A stretch of DNA of 64,000 nucleotides, taken from Candidatus Nitrosopumilus sp. (lineage in GTDB: Archaea > Thermoproteota > Nitrososphaeria > Nitrososphaerales > Nitrosopumilaceae). The stretch is from contig JACNFR010000050.1 in the NCBI GenBank assembly GCA_014384555.1, positions 1 through 64,000 of the forward strand, given 5' to 3'. The position numbers and the translations under genes are program-made. The first letter of the stretch is position 1; each line of letters begins with the position of its first letter. This document shows positions 8,336 to 17,473 of this stretch, one piece after another. Below the pieces are notes generated by a model that had not been told where the DNA came from, did not search any database, and saw only the letters and a list, made by a program, of their open reading frames with translations.

Positions 8336-9040
8336 TTGATTCATGGTCCTTCACTTGCCATAGGAGCAATTATTGCATCAATTGCAATAATTATTGCATT
8401 TGTAGGGTTTGATAGTATTTCTAATCAAACAGAACTAGTTATCGAGCCCACACCAACAATTCAACAACAAGGGCCTACAAAAATTACAATAAACACATTC
8501 ATAGATAATGGTTCACCAGCACTTGGAAATCCAAATGCCCCAGTCACATTAGTTGAATTTGGAGATTATCAATGTCATTTTTGCAATGTTTTCTTTCATT
8601 CAACAGAAGATGATATTTTAAAGAATTATGTCGAGACAGGAAAAGTCAAAATGATTTTCAAAGACTACAACATAATTGGCCCTGACTCAGTCAATGCATC
8701 CCATGGAGCTCATTGTGCTAATGATCAAGAATTGTTCTGGGAATATCATGATATTTTGTATTCAAATTGGACTGGCGAAAATAATGGATGGGCATCATCG
8801 GAGAATCTTGGAAAATTTGCACAAGAAGTTGGATTAGATATGGATGAGTGGTCAGAATGCATGTTAAATGGATTACATTCACAAACAATTCTTGCAAGTA
8901 ATGACGACGCAAGAAGTTTGGAATTAACTGGAACTCCTGCATTTTTTGTGATTGGTCCTGATGGAAAAACTACAAAATTATTTGGAGCACAACCTTTTGA
9001 AACATTTGAGAAAGTTTTTGAAAATGAATTAAAAAAATAG
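8336..9040 (+). CDS. DsbA-like thiol-disulfide oxidoreductase, membrane-anchored
   Basis: Thioredoxin-fold protein with an N-terminal membrane anchor or signal (residues about 8-25) and active site Cys80-His-Phe-Cys83 in EFGDYQCHFC. It also has the later cis-Pro loop GTPAFFVIGPDG typical of DsbA/DsbG-like proteins. It would oxidise or isomerise exported proteins. No ATG is available in frame before the anchor, so a TTG start is used. The window also holds a CcdA and a DipZ-like thioredoxin (15.5-17.4 kb), suggesting a full extracytoplasmic disulfide pathway. Confidence 0.85.
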   Translation: MIHGPSLAIGAIIASIAIIIAFVGFDSISNQTELVIEPTPTIQQQGPTKITINTFIDNGSPALGNPNAPVTLVEFGDYQCHFCNVFFHSTEDDILKNYVETGKVKMIFKDYNIIGPDSVNASHGAHCANDQELFWEYHDILYSNWTGENNGWASSENLGKFAQEVGLDMDEWSECMLNGLHSQTILASNDDARSLELTGTPAFFVIGPDGKTTKLFGAQPFETFEKVFENELKK

Positions 9041-9151
9041 GATCTTGCGATCAATGTATGAATAGATTGTCAAAAAAAGTATAAAAATTCCCTTCCTAGT
9101 TACTTAGAATTTACCCAATATCCTTATTAATGAAATTCCGGGAGCTAGCTT

Positions 9152-10546
9152 ATGGCAGCTGGAATAGATGACATTGCGATATACATCCCTAGATTGTATA
9201 TTGATGCAGCTGATTTTGCAGATAATAGAGGACTAGACCCAGTAAAATTACAAAAAGGTCTAGGAGTTTCTCAAATGGCCATTGTAGATGCTAATCAAGA
9301 CCCTGCATGTCTTGCAGCAAATGCATGTTTACGAATTATGCAGAAAAACAAACTATCACCAGATGACATTGGCAGACTATACGTTTCAACAGAATCAGCA
9401 TTTGATGAATCAAAAGCAATGAACTCATATGTTATTGGAATGCTAGAGCAAGTTTATGGTCAAGGGGCATTTGAGCACTGTGGTGGTGTAGAGACCAAAT
9501 TTGCATGTGTAAGTGGTTCTTATGCACTTTATGACAATACAAATTGGATTAGAGCAGGAGAAGCTGAAGGGAAACATGCCCTGGTAGTAGTTTCAGATAT
9601 TGCAAAATACGATATGGGTTCAAGTGGAGAAATGACCCAAGGTGCAGGAGCAGTAGTTATGCTTCTCAATGATGACCCAAGATTACTAGCATTTGATCCT
9701 AAAGTAACATCAACATCGATTAAAGACGAATATGACTTTTACAGACCTTTCGGAAAGGAAACACCAATCGTGCATGGACAGTATTCTAATTTGCTATATA
9801 TGATTCAAGTAAGAAAAGCACTAGAGGCATACAAGAAAAAAGTGGTCTCATCTGGATTAATCAAAATGGAACCTGATGAGACAATTTTGGATCATATGGA
9901 TTACATCAACATGCACTTGCCTTATAGTAACATGGGAAAGAAAGCTTTAGCATATCTAGTTAGACATGAATGGCGACAACTACCACGTTGGAAAAAAATA
10001 CAACAAGAAATTGGAATGGAAGAACCAGTACCAAAAGATCCACGAGGAACAATTGAATCGGTATTAGGAGATGCAGAATTCATGGCAAAAGATCACGAGT
10101 TTACAAAATTATTCACTAAAACTCAAGAGTATCAAGAAGTTTACGAATCAAAACTGTCTAGTTCGCTTATTGCATCAAGTATGATTGGTAATTTGTATAC
10201 TGCATCATTGTATTTGGGCTTTAGAAGCAGTTTAGAATTTGAATATCAAAAAGGAATTGATTTAGAAGGTAAAAGAGTAGGATTCGGATCATATGGAAGT
10301 GGAAGTAGTGCAATGGTATTCAGCGGTGTCGTTCAACCAGCTTACAAAGAAATGGTAAAAGACATGAATTTGGAGGCAGAGATTGGTGATAGAAAACGAT
10401 TGACATGGGATGAATACGAAGAATTACACGAAAACAAATTAACTCCTGAAGAATCAATGGTTCATTCAAAGAAAGAGTTCGTCCTAGTACACATAGATAC
10501 TGAGAAAGAGTCTAGAGGCGAAAGACGTTACATCTATAACGAATAA
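9152..10546 (+). CDS. Hydroxymethylglutaryl-CoA synthase
   Basis: Condenses acetyl-CoA and acetoacetyl-CoA to HMG-CoA, the entry to the mevalonate pathway for archaeal isoprenoid lipids. Thiolase-fold protein of 464 residues with the catalytic cysteine in ETKFACVSGSYALY (Cys119), a catalytic-histidine region (NMHLPYSNMGKKAL) and the Gly-rich GFGSYGSGSSAMVFSG near the end. It is longer than the roughly 350-residue archaeal form and closer in size to the eukaryote-like form. The stop TAA overlaps the ATG of the next gene (TAATG). Confidence 0.88.
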   Translation: MAAGIDDIAIYIPRLYIDAADFADNRGLDPVKLQKGLGVSQMAIVDANQDPACLAANACLRIMQKNKLSPDDIGRLYVSTESAFDESKAMNSYVIGMLEQVYGQGAFEHCGGVETKFACVSGSYALYDNTNWIRAGEAEGKHALVVVSDIAKYDMGSSGEMTQGAGAVVMLLNDDPRLLAFDPKVTSTSIKDEYDFYRPFGKETPIVHGQYSNLLYMIQVRKALEAYKKKVVSSGLIKMEPDETILDHMDYINMHLPYSNMGKKALAYLVRHEWRQLPRWKKIQQEIGMEEPVPKDPRGTIESVLGDAEFMAKDHEFTKLFTKTQEYQEVYESKLSSSLIASSMIGNLYTASLYLGFRSSLEFEYQKGIDLEGKRVGFGSYGSGSSAMVFSGVVQPAYKEMVKDMNLEAEIGDRKRLTWDEYEELHENKLTPEESMVHSKKEFVLVHIDTEKESRGERRYIYNE

Positions 10547-11094
10547 TGGATGAAGAGGTAAATCCAATCAAGGATTATTTGTTTGAGTATATTGAAAATT
10601 CAAAGACAATTCCTAAATTAATTATTGAGAAAAAATTCGATGAAATCATTCAAGAAATCACAGCAAACTGTCATGATAAAATAATTTCCATGGGTGAAAA
10701 AGACGAATCAGTTGGAATTTTAGCCACCGGACTATTACATTATCTCCTTACAAACGCCTTGATTACTAGTCAAAGAAAGGTAGAGTATGACAGAACCGAA
10801 CTGGATATAGTAGTTCCAGATGTCAAAACATTGAAAAAAGATCCAAAAAAGACACTGTTAATTTGCATTCCAAAGTCATCAGATGCTGCAATAATTAATG
10901 AGAAAATTTCAAAGTTAGAAAAAATTCAATCAGAAAAAGAAAACATTTGGGTGGTTTTATCTAAAGACATACCCGTAGGAAAAAAATCATTCATACTATC
11001 CAAAGAAAATAATACATTCTCGAAGATCATTTTTGAGATTGCTAAATTCAGCAATGTTAGTGGCTCAAATAAATTTAAAATTTTACGAATATAG
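10546..11094 (+). CDS. Hypothetical protein coupled to HMG-CoA synthase
   Basis: This 182-residue protein starts by TAATG overlap with the HMG-CoA synthase gene, so it is translationally coupled. The middle region, ELDIVVPD followed by LLICIPK, resembles the core strands of a PD-(D/E)XK-type fold, but the metal-binding set is not convincing. No membrane segment is seen. I would not assign a function. Confidence 0.6.
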   Translation: MDEEVNPIKDYLFEYIENSKTIPKLIIEKKFDEIIQEITANCHDKIISMGEKDESVGILATGLLHYLLTNALITSQRKVEYDRTELDIVVPDVKTLKKDPKKTLLICIPKSSDAAIINEKISKLEKIQSEKENIWVVLSKDIPVGKKSFILSKENNTFSKIIFEIAKFSNVSGSNKFKILRI

Positions 11095-11098
11095 AGAA

Positions 11099-11806
11099 TT
11101 ATTTCATTAATAATTTCAAATTGAGATTCTTTTTGAAAATTCGATTCAATGATGCATCACTCATATCCTTGATGAATGGAATAGAGCCTAAAACAGGAAC
11201 TCCAGTAAGGTTTTGCAAATCTTTTGTTAGGTCTTTGACAGGGTAGCCGTCTTCAAAATCATTAATTATGATTCCTTTGACTGGAATTTTGTATTTTTCA
11301 CACATCTGTACAGTCATTATAGTATGATTTACAGTTCCAACCTTACTTCTAGTTACAATTATTGTAGGAATTTTCATTTCTTTAATCAAATTTGTGATGT
11401 AATAGTCTTTGAGAATAGGAGTCATAATCCCGCCCATCCCCTCTACCAGTAACATATCATGAAGTTTTGATAATTTTTTAAAACTAGATAGAATTGTGGG
11501 GATTTTTGGTTTTGTTTTTAGTTTTTTCCATGCAGTGTACGGAGATGCAGGAATTGGAAAAAATTGTGGATTTACTAAATTTTCAGGATCACATGCATGT
11601 GCAGCACGAGATAAAATTTCAATGTCTTCGGATTTGTATCCCTTTTTTTGAACAGATCCTGCGGCAAATGGCTTCATCACCCCAACATCCACATCCATTT
11701 TTCGAAGTACAACTGCAAGTCCTGCTGTGACGTATGTTTTTCCTACATCAGTATCAGTTCCTGTAATAAAGAGAGATTTCAATAAAGAGTATTCAGAATG
11801 ATTCAT
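11099..11806 (-). CDS. bioD: Dethiobiotin synthetase
   Basis: ATP-dependent carboxylation of 7,8-diaminopelargonate to dethiobiotin. The 235-residue P-loop protein has GTDTDVGKT at residues 16-24, MKPFAAG for substrate binding, and EGMGGIMTPI. It is divergent from bioA with about 50 nt between the start codons, so regulation is probably shared. Length and motifs fit the BioD family well. Confidence 0.93.
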   Translation of the reverse strand: MNHSEYSLLKSLFITGTDTDVGKTYVTAGLAVVLRKMDVDVGVMKPFAAGSVQKKGYKSEDIEILSRAAHACDPENLVNPQFFPIPASPYTAWKKLKTKPKIPTILSSFKKLSKLHDMLLVEGMGGIMTPILKDYYITNLIKEMKIPTIIVTRSKVGTVNHTIMTVQMCEKYKIPVKGIIINDFEDGYPVKDLTKDLQNLTGVPVLGSIPFIKDMSDASLNRIFKKNLNLKLLMK

Positions 11807-11855
11807 TGATTAATTCATCGGTTAATTATTAAGATCTGAAACTATACAAAATCCG

Positions 11856-13172
11856 TTGAAAAGTTCTGTCTGGCATCCAAACACTCAGATGAAAGAATGG
11901 GATTCCTTTGATAAAATTGTAAAAGCCAAAGGAGTATGGCTAATGGATACTAAAGGTAACAAGATGATGGATGCCGTTGCATCGATGTGGTGTAACGTGT
12001 GGGGGCATTCAAACCCACAACTAATCAAAGCCATTAATCAGCAAAGCAAGAAACTTCAGCATTCATCACAGTTTAATCTAACAACAGAGCCTGCAGAAAA
12101 ACTTGCAGACAGCCTTGTAAAGATATCACCTAGAATGCACAAGGTGTTTTATTCAGATAATGGTTCATCTGCAATGGAAATTGCAATCAAAATAGCACTA
12201 CAATATTGGAAAAATATAGGTGACAAAAAGAAAACAGAGATTGCAACATTAGAAAATGGATATCACGGAGATACATTTGGAGCAATGTCTGTAGGATATG
12301 TTCCAGAATTCTTTGGCAAATTTAAAAAGCAATTATTTTCAACAATACAATTTCCAGTTCCAAATAAATACAGAATACCAAAGGGATCAACCTTAACAGA
12401 CTATGAGAATCAATGTTTAGATAAAATTGAGAAAAGATTTTCTAAAAAAGACAATATTGCAGCATTTGTAATGGAAAGTGGTGCACAGGTTGCAGGTGGA
12501 GTCATAATTTATCCCAAAGGATTTCAGAAAAAGATCAGTCAACTATGTAAAAAATATGATGTATTGTTTGTTCTAGATGAAATAGCAACTGGATTTGGTA
12601 GACTAGGATCAATGATTCAATATGAAGAACAAAAAAGTATTCCAGATATTGTTGCATATGGAAAAATGTTAACTGGAGGATACCTCACCATGGCTGCAAC
12701 TCTAACAAATAAGAAAATCTATGATTCATTTTTGGGAGAGTTTAATGATTGGAGACATCTATTCCATGGACACACGTACACTGGAAATCCAATTGCAGCA
12801 GCAGTAGCGTATGAAAATCTGCAAATGTTCAAGAAAAATAATTTGATTAGAAAAATTCAAAAAACATCCAAAATATTTGAGAAATTCTATGATGAAATTT
12901 CAGAAATAGACATTGTTGGAGACATCAGACATAAAGGAATGCTCATGGGGATCGAACTAGTAAAGGATAAATCAAAAAAAATACCAATATCACCTAAAAA
13001 ATCAATAAATAAAATATTCTTTGAAGAAGGGAAAAAGAACGGAATCTATCTTAGAACACTAGGAAACATAGTCATGCTTGTTCCGCCTTTGGCAATATCT
13101 GAATCAGAATTGAAATTACTCCTAAAAAGAACAGTATCAACAATCAAATCCGCAAAATCAAAGGTAGTTTGA
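11856..13172 (+). CDS. bioA: Adenosylmethionine-8-amino-7-oxononanoate aminotransferase
   Basis: PLP aminotransferase making 7,8-diaminopelargonate from KAPA with SAM as amino donor. The 438-residue protein has YHGDTFGAMSVG, the PLP-aspartate region DEIATGFGRLG (Asp241), the PLP lysine in YGKMLTGGY (Lys270) and HGHTYTGNP. The start is TTG, giving KSSVWHPNTQM, a typical BioA N-terminus; no ATG is available before the conserved WHP motif. Confidence 0.93.
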   Translation: MKSSVWHPNTQMKEWDSFDKIVKAKGVWLMDTKGNKMMDAVASMWCNVWGHSNPQLIKAINQQSKKLQHSSQFNLTTEPAEKLADSLVKISPRMHKVFYSDNGSSAMEIAIKIALQYWKNIGDKKKTEIATLENGYHGDTFGAMSVGYVPEFFGKFKKQLFSTIQFPVPNKYRIPKGSTLTDYENQCLDKIEKRFSKKDNIAAFVMESGAQVAGGVIIYPKGFQKKISQLCKKYDVLFVLDEIATGFGRLGSMIQYEEQKSIPDIVAYGKMLTGGYLTMAATLTNKKIYDSFLGEFNDWRHLFHGHTYTGNPIAAAVAYENLQMFKKNNLIRKIQKTSKIFEKFYDEISEIDIVGDIRHKGMLMGIELVKDKSKKIPISPKKSINKIFFEEGKKNGIYLRTLGNIVMLVPPLAISESELKLLLKRTVSTIKSAKSKVV

Positions 13173-13174
13173 CT

Positions 13175-13202
13175 GTTAACCCCCATACCAGTTAGGGTTA
13201 AC
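13175..13202. promoter_or_regulatory. BirA-like operator dyad GTTAACC-N14-GGTTAAC
   Basis: A perfect inverted repeat (8-nt arms GTTAACCC / GGGTTAAC) lies just after the bioA stop and about 10 nt upstream of a TATA-like TTTTATAAAAT for bioB. The GTTAACC-N14-GGTTAAC architecture resembles the BirA box known from bacteria and some archaea (TTGTnAACC-N14/15-GGTTnACAA). Biotin control is therefore likely, by inference. The same dyad recurs at 20974-21001. Confidence 0.65.
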
Positions 13203-13244
13203 CTTTCCAGTAATTTTATAAAATAGAATTATTTTAATCAAATT

Positions 13245-14222
13245 ATGAGTGCTCTGGAATTTATCAAAGAGTGTCAAGAAAAGGTATTTTCAGGAAATCA
13301 CATCACAGTGGATGATGCAAAAAAATTACTCAATATTCCCGAGGAGAATCTCAAAGATTTGGCAAGATGTGCAAATGAAATTACTCGAGATTTCAATGGA
13401 GATAAAGTAGATGTTGAACAATTAAACAATATTAAAAAAAATGCATGTAGTGAAGACTGTACATTTTGTGGACAATCTGCATTTTTTGATACAGGAATAG
13501 AGTCATATCAATTACCAACACCAGAAGAAGTTGTCATCAAAGCAAAAAAAGCAAAAGAAGAAGGAGCAGAGTCATATTGTCTTGTTGCAGCATGGAGAGA
13601 ACCATCAACTAGAGATTTTCAAAAAGTTTGCAAAATCATTACTGAAATTAACGACAAAGTAGGAATTAGTGTTGAATGCAGTTTAGGTTTTCTTACACCT
13701 GACCAAGCAAAAAAACTAAAAGAACTCAAAGTGAAAAGATATAACCATAATCTAGAGACTGCAAAATCAAAATTTTCAGAAATATGTACAACTCACACAT
13801 ATGAAGACAGATTGAAAACACTAGGCATTGCAAGAGATGCAGGATTGGAATTATGCACTGGTGGAATTATAGGATTGGGAGAAACACGTGAACAAAGATT
13901 AGAGTTGACATTAGAATTAGCTAGGCTATACCCAGAAGAAGTAACAATTAACATTCTGGTTCCAGTTCCAGGAACACCATTAGAATTACAAGCAGATTTA
14001 CCAAATTCTGAAATTGTCAGAATGTTTTCTGTGATCAGATTTTTGTTACCTGAATCAGTCATCAAAATTTCAGGTGGACGTGAAACAAATCTTGAGGATT
14101 CAGGAGAAGAATTACTTCAAAGTGGAGCAAATGGGATTATTACCGCAGGGTACCTCACCATGGATGGAAATGAGGCTGAAAAAGACCGAAAAATGATTGA
14201 AAGAATTGGCCTCCAAGCATAA
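13245..14222 (+). CDS. bioB: Biotin synthase
   Basis: Radical-SAM enzyme inserting sulfur into dethiobiotin. The 325-residue protein has the CxxxCxxC cluster motif (Cys68, Cys72, Cys75 in CSEDCTFC). It also has YNHNLETA and the conserved GGIIGLGET, with SGGRETNL near the C-terminus. It follows bioA by 72 nt that contain a dyad operator and TATA-like element, so bioB-bioF may have their own promoter. Confidence 0.94.
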   Translation: MSALEFIKECQEKVFSGNHITVDDAKKLLNIPEENLKDLARCANEITRDFNGDKVDVEQLNNIKKNACSEDCTFCGQSAFFDTGIESYQLPTPEEVVIKAKKAKEEGAESYCLVAAWREPSTRDFQKVCKIITEINDKVGISVECSLGFLTPDQAKKLKELKVKRYNHNLETAKSKFSEICTTHTYEDRLKTLGIARDAGLELCTGGIIGLGETREQRLELTLELARLYPEEVTINILVPVPGTPLELQADLPNSEIVRMFSVIRFLLPESVIKISGGRETNLEDSGEELLQSGANGIITAGYLTMDGNEAEKDRKMIERIGLQA

Positions 14223-15339
14223 ACTAAATTTTGTAGATTCAGAATTAGAGAATCTTAAACGAAAGAATCTATATCGTAAAATGAGGTATGGAAAAGCCAA
14301 AGGCTCCAAAATAACTATCAAAGGTAAAGAACTTCTCAACTTGTGCTCAAATGATTATTTGGGTATGCCAACAACAAAAATTCAAATCAAACAATTACAA
14401 TCAAGTTCCCGACTGGTCTCAGGCAATGATGAATCTTATAAAAAATTAGAAGATGTACTTGCAAAACATAAATCTCATCAAAATAGTTTGATATATCCAA
14501 CAGGATATATGGCAAATCTTGGAGCAATCTCAGCAATTGCAAATAAAGGAGATTTGATTCTCAGTGATGAATTAAATCATGCAAGTATAATAGAGTCCTG
14601 TAAATTAACAGATGCCAAAATTTCAATTTACAAACATAATGACATGGAAGATTTGAACAAAAAATTAAAACAAAATGGAAAAAACAAATTTGTTATCACT
14701 GAAGGAATTTTCAGCATGGATGGTGATTTATCATCTTTGAAACAAATCACAGAAATTGCAGAGAAATCAAAAGCAATTACAGTTGTAGATGACGCACATG
14801 GTGATTTTGTTATCGGTAATGACGGTAAAGGGACTCCAGATTATTTCAAAGTTGCAAAAAAGATTGATTTGTACATTAGTAGTTTAAGTAAAGGTTTGGG
14901 ATCATTTGGAGGATACATCACGTCACAAAGAAATGTGGTTGATTTGTGTATCAATAAATCAAAATCATTTATCTATACATCTGCATTACCTTCTTTTTTG
15001 GTAGAGTATTCATTCAAAAGATTCCAGTCAAACAGAGAATTACAAAAGAAAAAACTGGAAAATAATACAAAACAACTCACAGAAGGACTCAAAGGAATTG
15101 GATATGAGATAAACTCCCATTCACAAATCATACCAATCATAATTGGAAATGAGAAAAAAGCCATGGAGTTTGGGAAATTTTTGTTTGATAATGGAGTTTA
15201 TGCCCAGCCAATAAGATACCCCACAGTTCCAAAAAACAAAGCCAGGCTAAGAATTTCAGTTACTGCATGGTTATCAGGTACAGATATTGAGAAATCACTT
15301 GTTACATTTGAGAAGGCATATAGAAAATTCTATAATTAA
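14197..15339 (+). CDS. bioF: 8-amino-7-oxononanoate synthase
   Basis: PLP enzyme condensing pimeloyl thioester and alanine to KAPA, the first committed step of biotin ring assembly. The 380-residue protein has LLNLCSNDYLGM, SDELNHASIIE, VVDDAHGDFV and the PLP lysine in SSLSKGLGSFGG (Lys232). The start is TTG within the end of bioB, overlapping it by 26 nt, with a second possible TTG three codons later. The tight overlap indicates co-translation with bioB. Confidence 0.92.
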   Translation: MKELASKHKLNFVDSELENLKRKNLYRKMRYGKAKGSKITIKGKELLNLCSNDYLGMPTTKIQIKQLQSSSRLVSGNDESYKKLEDVLAKHKSHQNSLIYPTGYMANLGAISAIANKGDLILSDELNHASIIESCKLTDAKISIYKHNDMEDLNKKLKQNGKNKFVITEGIFSMDGDLSSLKQITEIAEKSKAITVVDDAHGDFVIGNDGKGTPDYFKVAKKIDLYISSLSKGLGSFGGYITSQRNVVDLCINKSKSFIYTSALPSFLVEYSFKRFQSNRELQKKKLENNTKQLTEGLKGIGYEINSHSQIIPIIIGNEKKAMEFGKFLFDNGVYAQPIRYPTVPKNKARLRISVTAWLSGTDIEKSLVTFEKAYRKFYN

Positions 15340-15440
15340 CGCATACCATCAAAGCCACCAATTGCAGGTGAGCCAATAATTACTGCCACTAGAACAATAA
15401 TCCCTAAAGCAACTCCAACAATGATAAATCGCTTATTCAT
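15336..15440 (-). CDS. Single-helix membrane mini protein (34 aa)
   Basis: This ORF is MNKR followed by about 20 hydrophobic residues and a short SPAIGGFDGMR tail, an inside-basic single-pass helix. Its stop shares four bases with the bioF stop. Length alone makes it uncertain, but the hydrophobic architecture recurs in other mini ORFs here. Confidence 0.45.
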   Translation of the reverse strand: MNKRFIIVGVALGIIVLVAVIIGSPAIGGFDGMR

Positions 15441-15536
15441 ATCAAAAATAAGAACATCCCCGTTAAAAAGGGATTGAATTTAGTATAGGAAAAGATATGG
15501 AATAATCCTTTAAAGTAAAAATTAGGATATTCTCAT

Positions 15537-16268
15537 ATGGCAGAACTAACTATTGGGATAGCATTACTTGCAGGTCTAGGATCTTTTGTTGCACCATGTA
15601 TTTTACCGATGATTCCAGCTTTTCTTGCATATATTTCCGGAACAACAGTAACAGAACTGAATTCTAAAAACGGAACAATTCTTTCCATCAATAGAGCAAA
15701 TATTATTCTAAATACAATATTTTTTGTTTTAGGATTTTCAATCGTATTTTCCATATTAGGAGTTTTAATCAACAGTGTCCTTTCAAACGCTGCAGGAGAA
15801 TTAGTTGACAGTCTCAACATTGTTGGCGGAATAATCATTATGGCATTTGGAGTATTTTTGCTATTATCTACAAAAATTCGTTCATTAAATGTAGAGAAAA
15901 AATTCTTTCCTAAAAATTCAAAATCAAGTTATCCAATGTCGTTTGTGTTTGGTTTAGCATTTGCAGCTGGATGGACTCCCTGTGTGGGTCCCATACTTGG
16001 AACAATTCTAACTTTAGCTGCAACAACTCCATCAATGTCATTTAGTTTACTACTTGCATATTCATTGGGATTGGGAATTCCATTTATTTTGATGGGAATA
16101 TTTTTCTCAAGAGCCACTAGAATAATACGATCAATGACAAAACATCTGAAATATTACAATGTCATCTTGGGATCATTTATAATTATTTTAGGGATTCTGG
16201 TATTCACTAATCAACTTGCTTATATTGCAAACTTTCCACTTCTTAACGAATTGGTATTGCTAGGATGA
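15537..16268 (+). CDS. CcdA/DsbD-type transmembrane electron carrier
   Basis: Membrane protein moving reducing equivalents from cytoplasmic thioredoxin to the outside. The 243-residue protein has about six transmembrane helices and the two conserved cysteines in FVAPCILPMIP (Cys21) and GWTPCVGPILG (Cys149). The next gene, 4 nt downstream, encodes an extracytoplasmic thioredoxin with a DipZ-like layout, so the two together reproduce DipZ/DsbD function in split form. Confidence 0.9.
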   Translation: MAELTIGIALLAGLGSFVAPCILPMIPAFLAYISGTTVTELNSKNGTILSINRANIILNTIFFVLGFSIVFSILGVLINSVLSNAAGELVDSLNIVGGIIIMAFGVFLLLSTKIRSLNVEKKFFPKNSKSSYPMSFVFGLAFAAGWTPCVGPILGTILTLAATTPSMSFSLLLAYSLGLGIPFILMGIFFSRATRIIRSMTKHLKYYNVILGSFIIILGILVFTNQLAYIANFPLLNELVLLG

Positions 16269-16272
16269 TTTT

Positions 16273-17382
16273 ATGAATTCAGAAATTAAAACAGGATTAA
16301 TCTTTGGAGTCATAATTGCTGCAGGACTAGTCATGGTGGGAATGATATTTGCATCACTTGATGAAAAAGTAGATACAAGTACTGTCTTTGAAGAGGCTAA
16401 TTCACTTTCAAATATTGACAAATCTAAATTTAAAAAAGCACCAGAGTTAGTTGGAATTGCAAATTACCTAAACACAACACCTGAGGAATTAAGTAGAGAA
16501 ATAGAAGGAAAAGTTGTCCTGTATGATATTTGGACATACAGTTGCATCAACTGTATCAGAACACTACCATACATTACAGCATGGGATGACAAGTATTCTG
16601 ATCAAGGATTATTAATTATTGGAATTCATTCACCAGAATTTGAATTTGAAAAAGATCCAGACAATGTAAGAATAGCAATTGAAAAACACGGTATCAGTTA
16701 TCCCGTAGTTATGGACAACGATATGGAAACTTGGAAAGCTTTTGAAAATAGATATTGGCCAAGAAAATACATTGCTGATCATGAAGGGTTTCTAAGATAT
16801 GATCATATTGGAGAAGGAAGTTATCAAGAAACTGAAAAAATTATTCAACAATTATTAGAAGAAAGATCCATTGCATTAGGGATACAGATGGATTCTACAT
16901 CATCGTTTGTAGATATTGAAGAATTTCAACATTCAATGTTTAGAACACCTGAATTATATTTTGGTTACAAGTTTGCACAAAATAGAAATCAGTTAGGAAG
17001 TGAAGAAGGATTTCAACCAGGTAAAACCATATCATATTCAGAACCAGACAGTATTGATTTACACAAATTCTACCCAGTAGGAGATTGGAAAAACTATGAT
17101 GACAGTATGGAGCTAGTGTCAGACGAAGGAACTATCAAATTACTATACAATGCAAAAGAAGTAAATATTGTAACTGAGAATAATGCCGAATTAGAAATAC
17201 TTCTAGATGGAAAACCATTACCTGCAGAATATTCAGGAAAAGACATCACAAATGGTAACATATTACAAGTAACAGAGGCAGGGCTATACAACATCATAAA
17301 CAGTGATACTAGTTCATCTCATCTGATGCAAATTAATGTGAGCGGTAAAGGCTTTCAGATGTTCACATTTACCTTCGGATAG
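16273..17382 (+). CDS. DipZ-like membrane-anchored thioredoxin with C-terminal beta domain
   Basis: The 369-residue protein has an N-terminal membrane anchor (about residues 8-28). A TlpA-type thioredoxin domain follows, with active site Cys91-Ile-Asn-Cys94 in WTYSCINCIRTLP, the signature seen in mycobacterial DipZ. A C-terminal region of about 150 residues is beta-rich, as in the carbohydrate-binding-like DipZ tail. It should accept electrons from the adjacent CcdA and reduce exported substrates, perhaps including copper or cytochrome-like proteins. Confidence 0.85.
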   Translation: MNSEIKTGLIFGVIIAAGLVMVGMIFASLDEKVDTSTVFEEANSLSNIDKSKFKKAPELVGIANYLNTTPEELSREIEGKVVLYDIWTYSCINCIRTLPYITAWDDKYSDQGLLIIGIHSPEFEFEKDPDNVRIAIEKHGISYPVVMDNDMETWKAFENRYWPRKYIADHEGFLRYDHIGEGSYQETEKIIQQLLEERSIALGIQMDSTSSFVDIEEFQHSMFRTPELYFGYKFAQNRNQLGSEEGFQPGKTISYSEPDSIDLHKFYPVGDWKNYDDSMELVSDEGTIKLLYNAKEVNIVTENNAELEILLDGKPLPAEYSGKDITNGNILQVTEAGLYNIINSDTSSSHLMQINVSGKGFQMFTFTFG

Positions 17383-17417
17383 TGTAACTGTATCATAGTG
17401 TAACTCCAGTTACACTA
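17380..17417. promoter_or_regulatory. Palindrome TAGTGTAAC-TCCA-GTTACACTA plus extra half-site
   Basis: Perfect 9-nt arms lie at 17396-17404 and 17409-17417 with a 4-nt centre. A third copy of the TAGTGTAAC half-site at 17380 overlaps the stop of the upstream gene. It precedes the CTCTTTAAAAG TATA-like element of the CdvB gene. It may be an operator, or a hairpin at the 3' end of the preceding transcript. Confidence 0.5.
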
Positions 17418-17473
17418 GCTACGGTGACAAATCTCTTTAAAAGAAAAAATTCAATGATTATTTGAATTAAAGT

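Noticed and set aside
10546-11094. Calling the HMG-CoA-synthase neighbour a PD-(D/E)XK nuclease
   Set aside because: ELDIVVPD and LLICIPK are suggestive strands, but no consistent D/E-x-K metal site is present.
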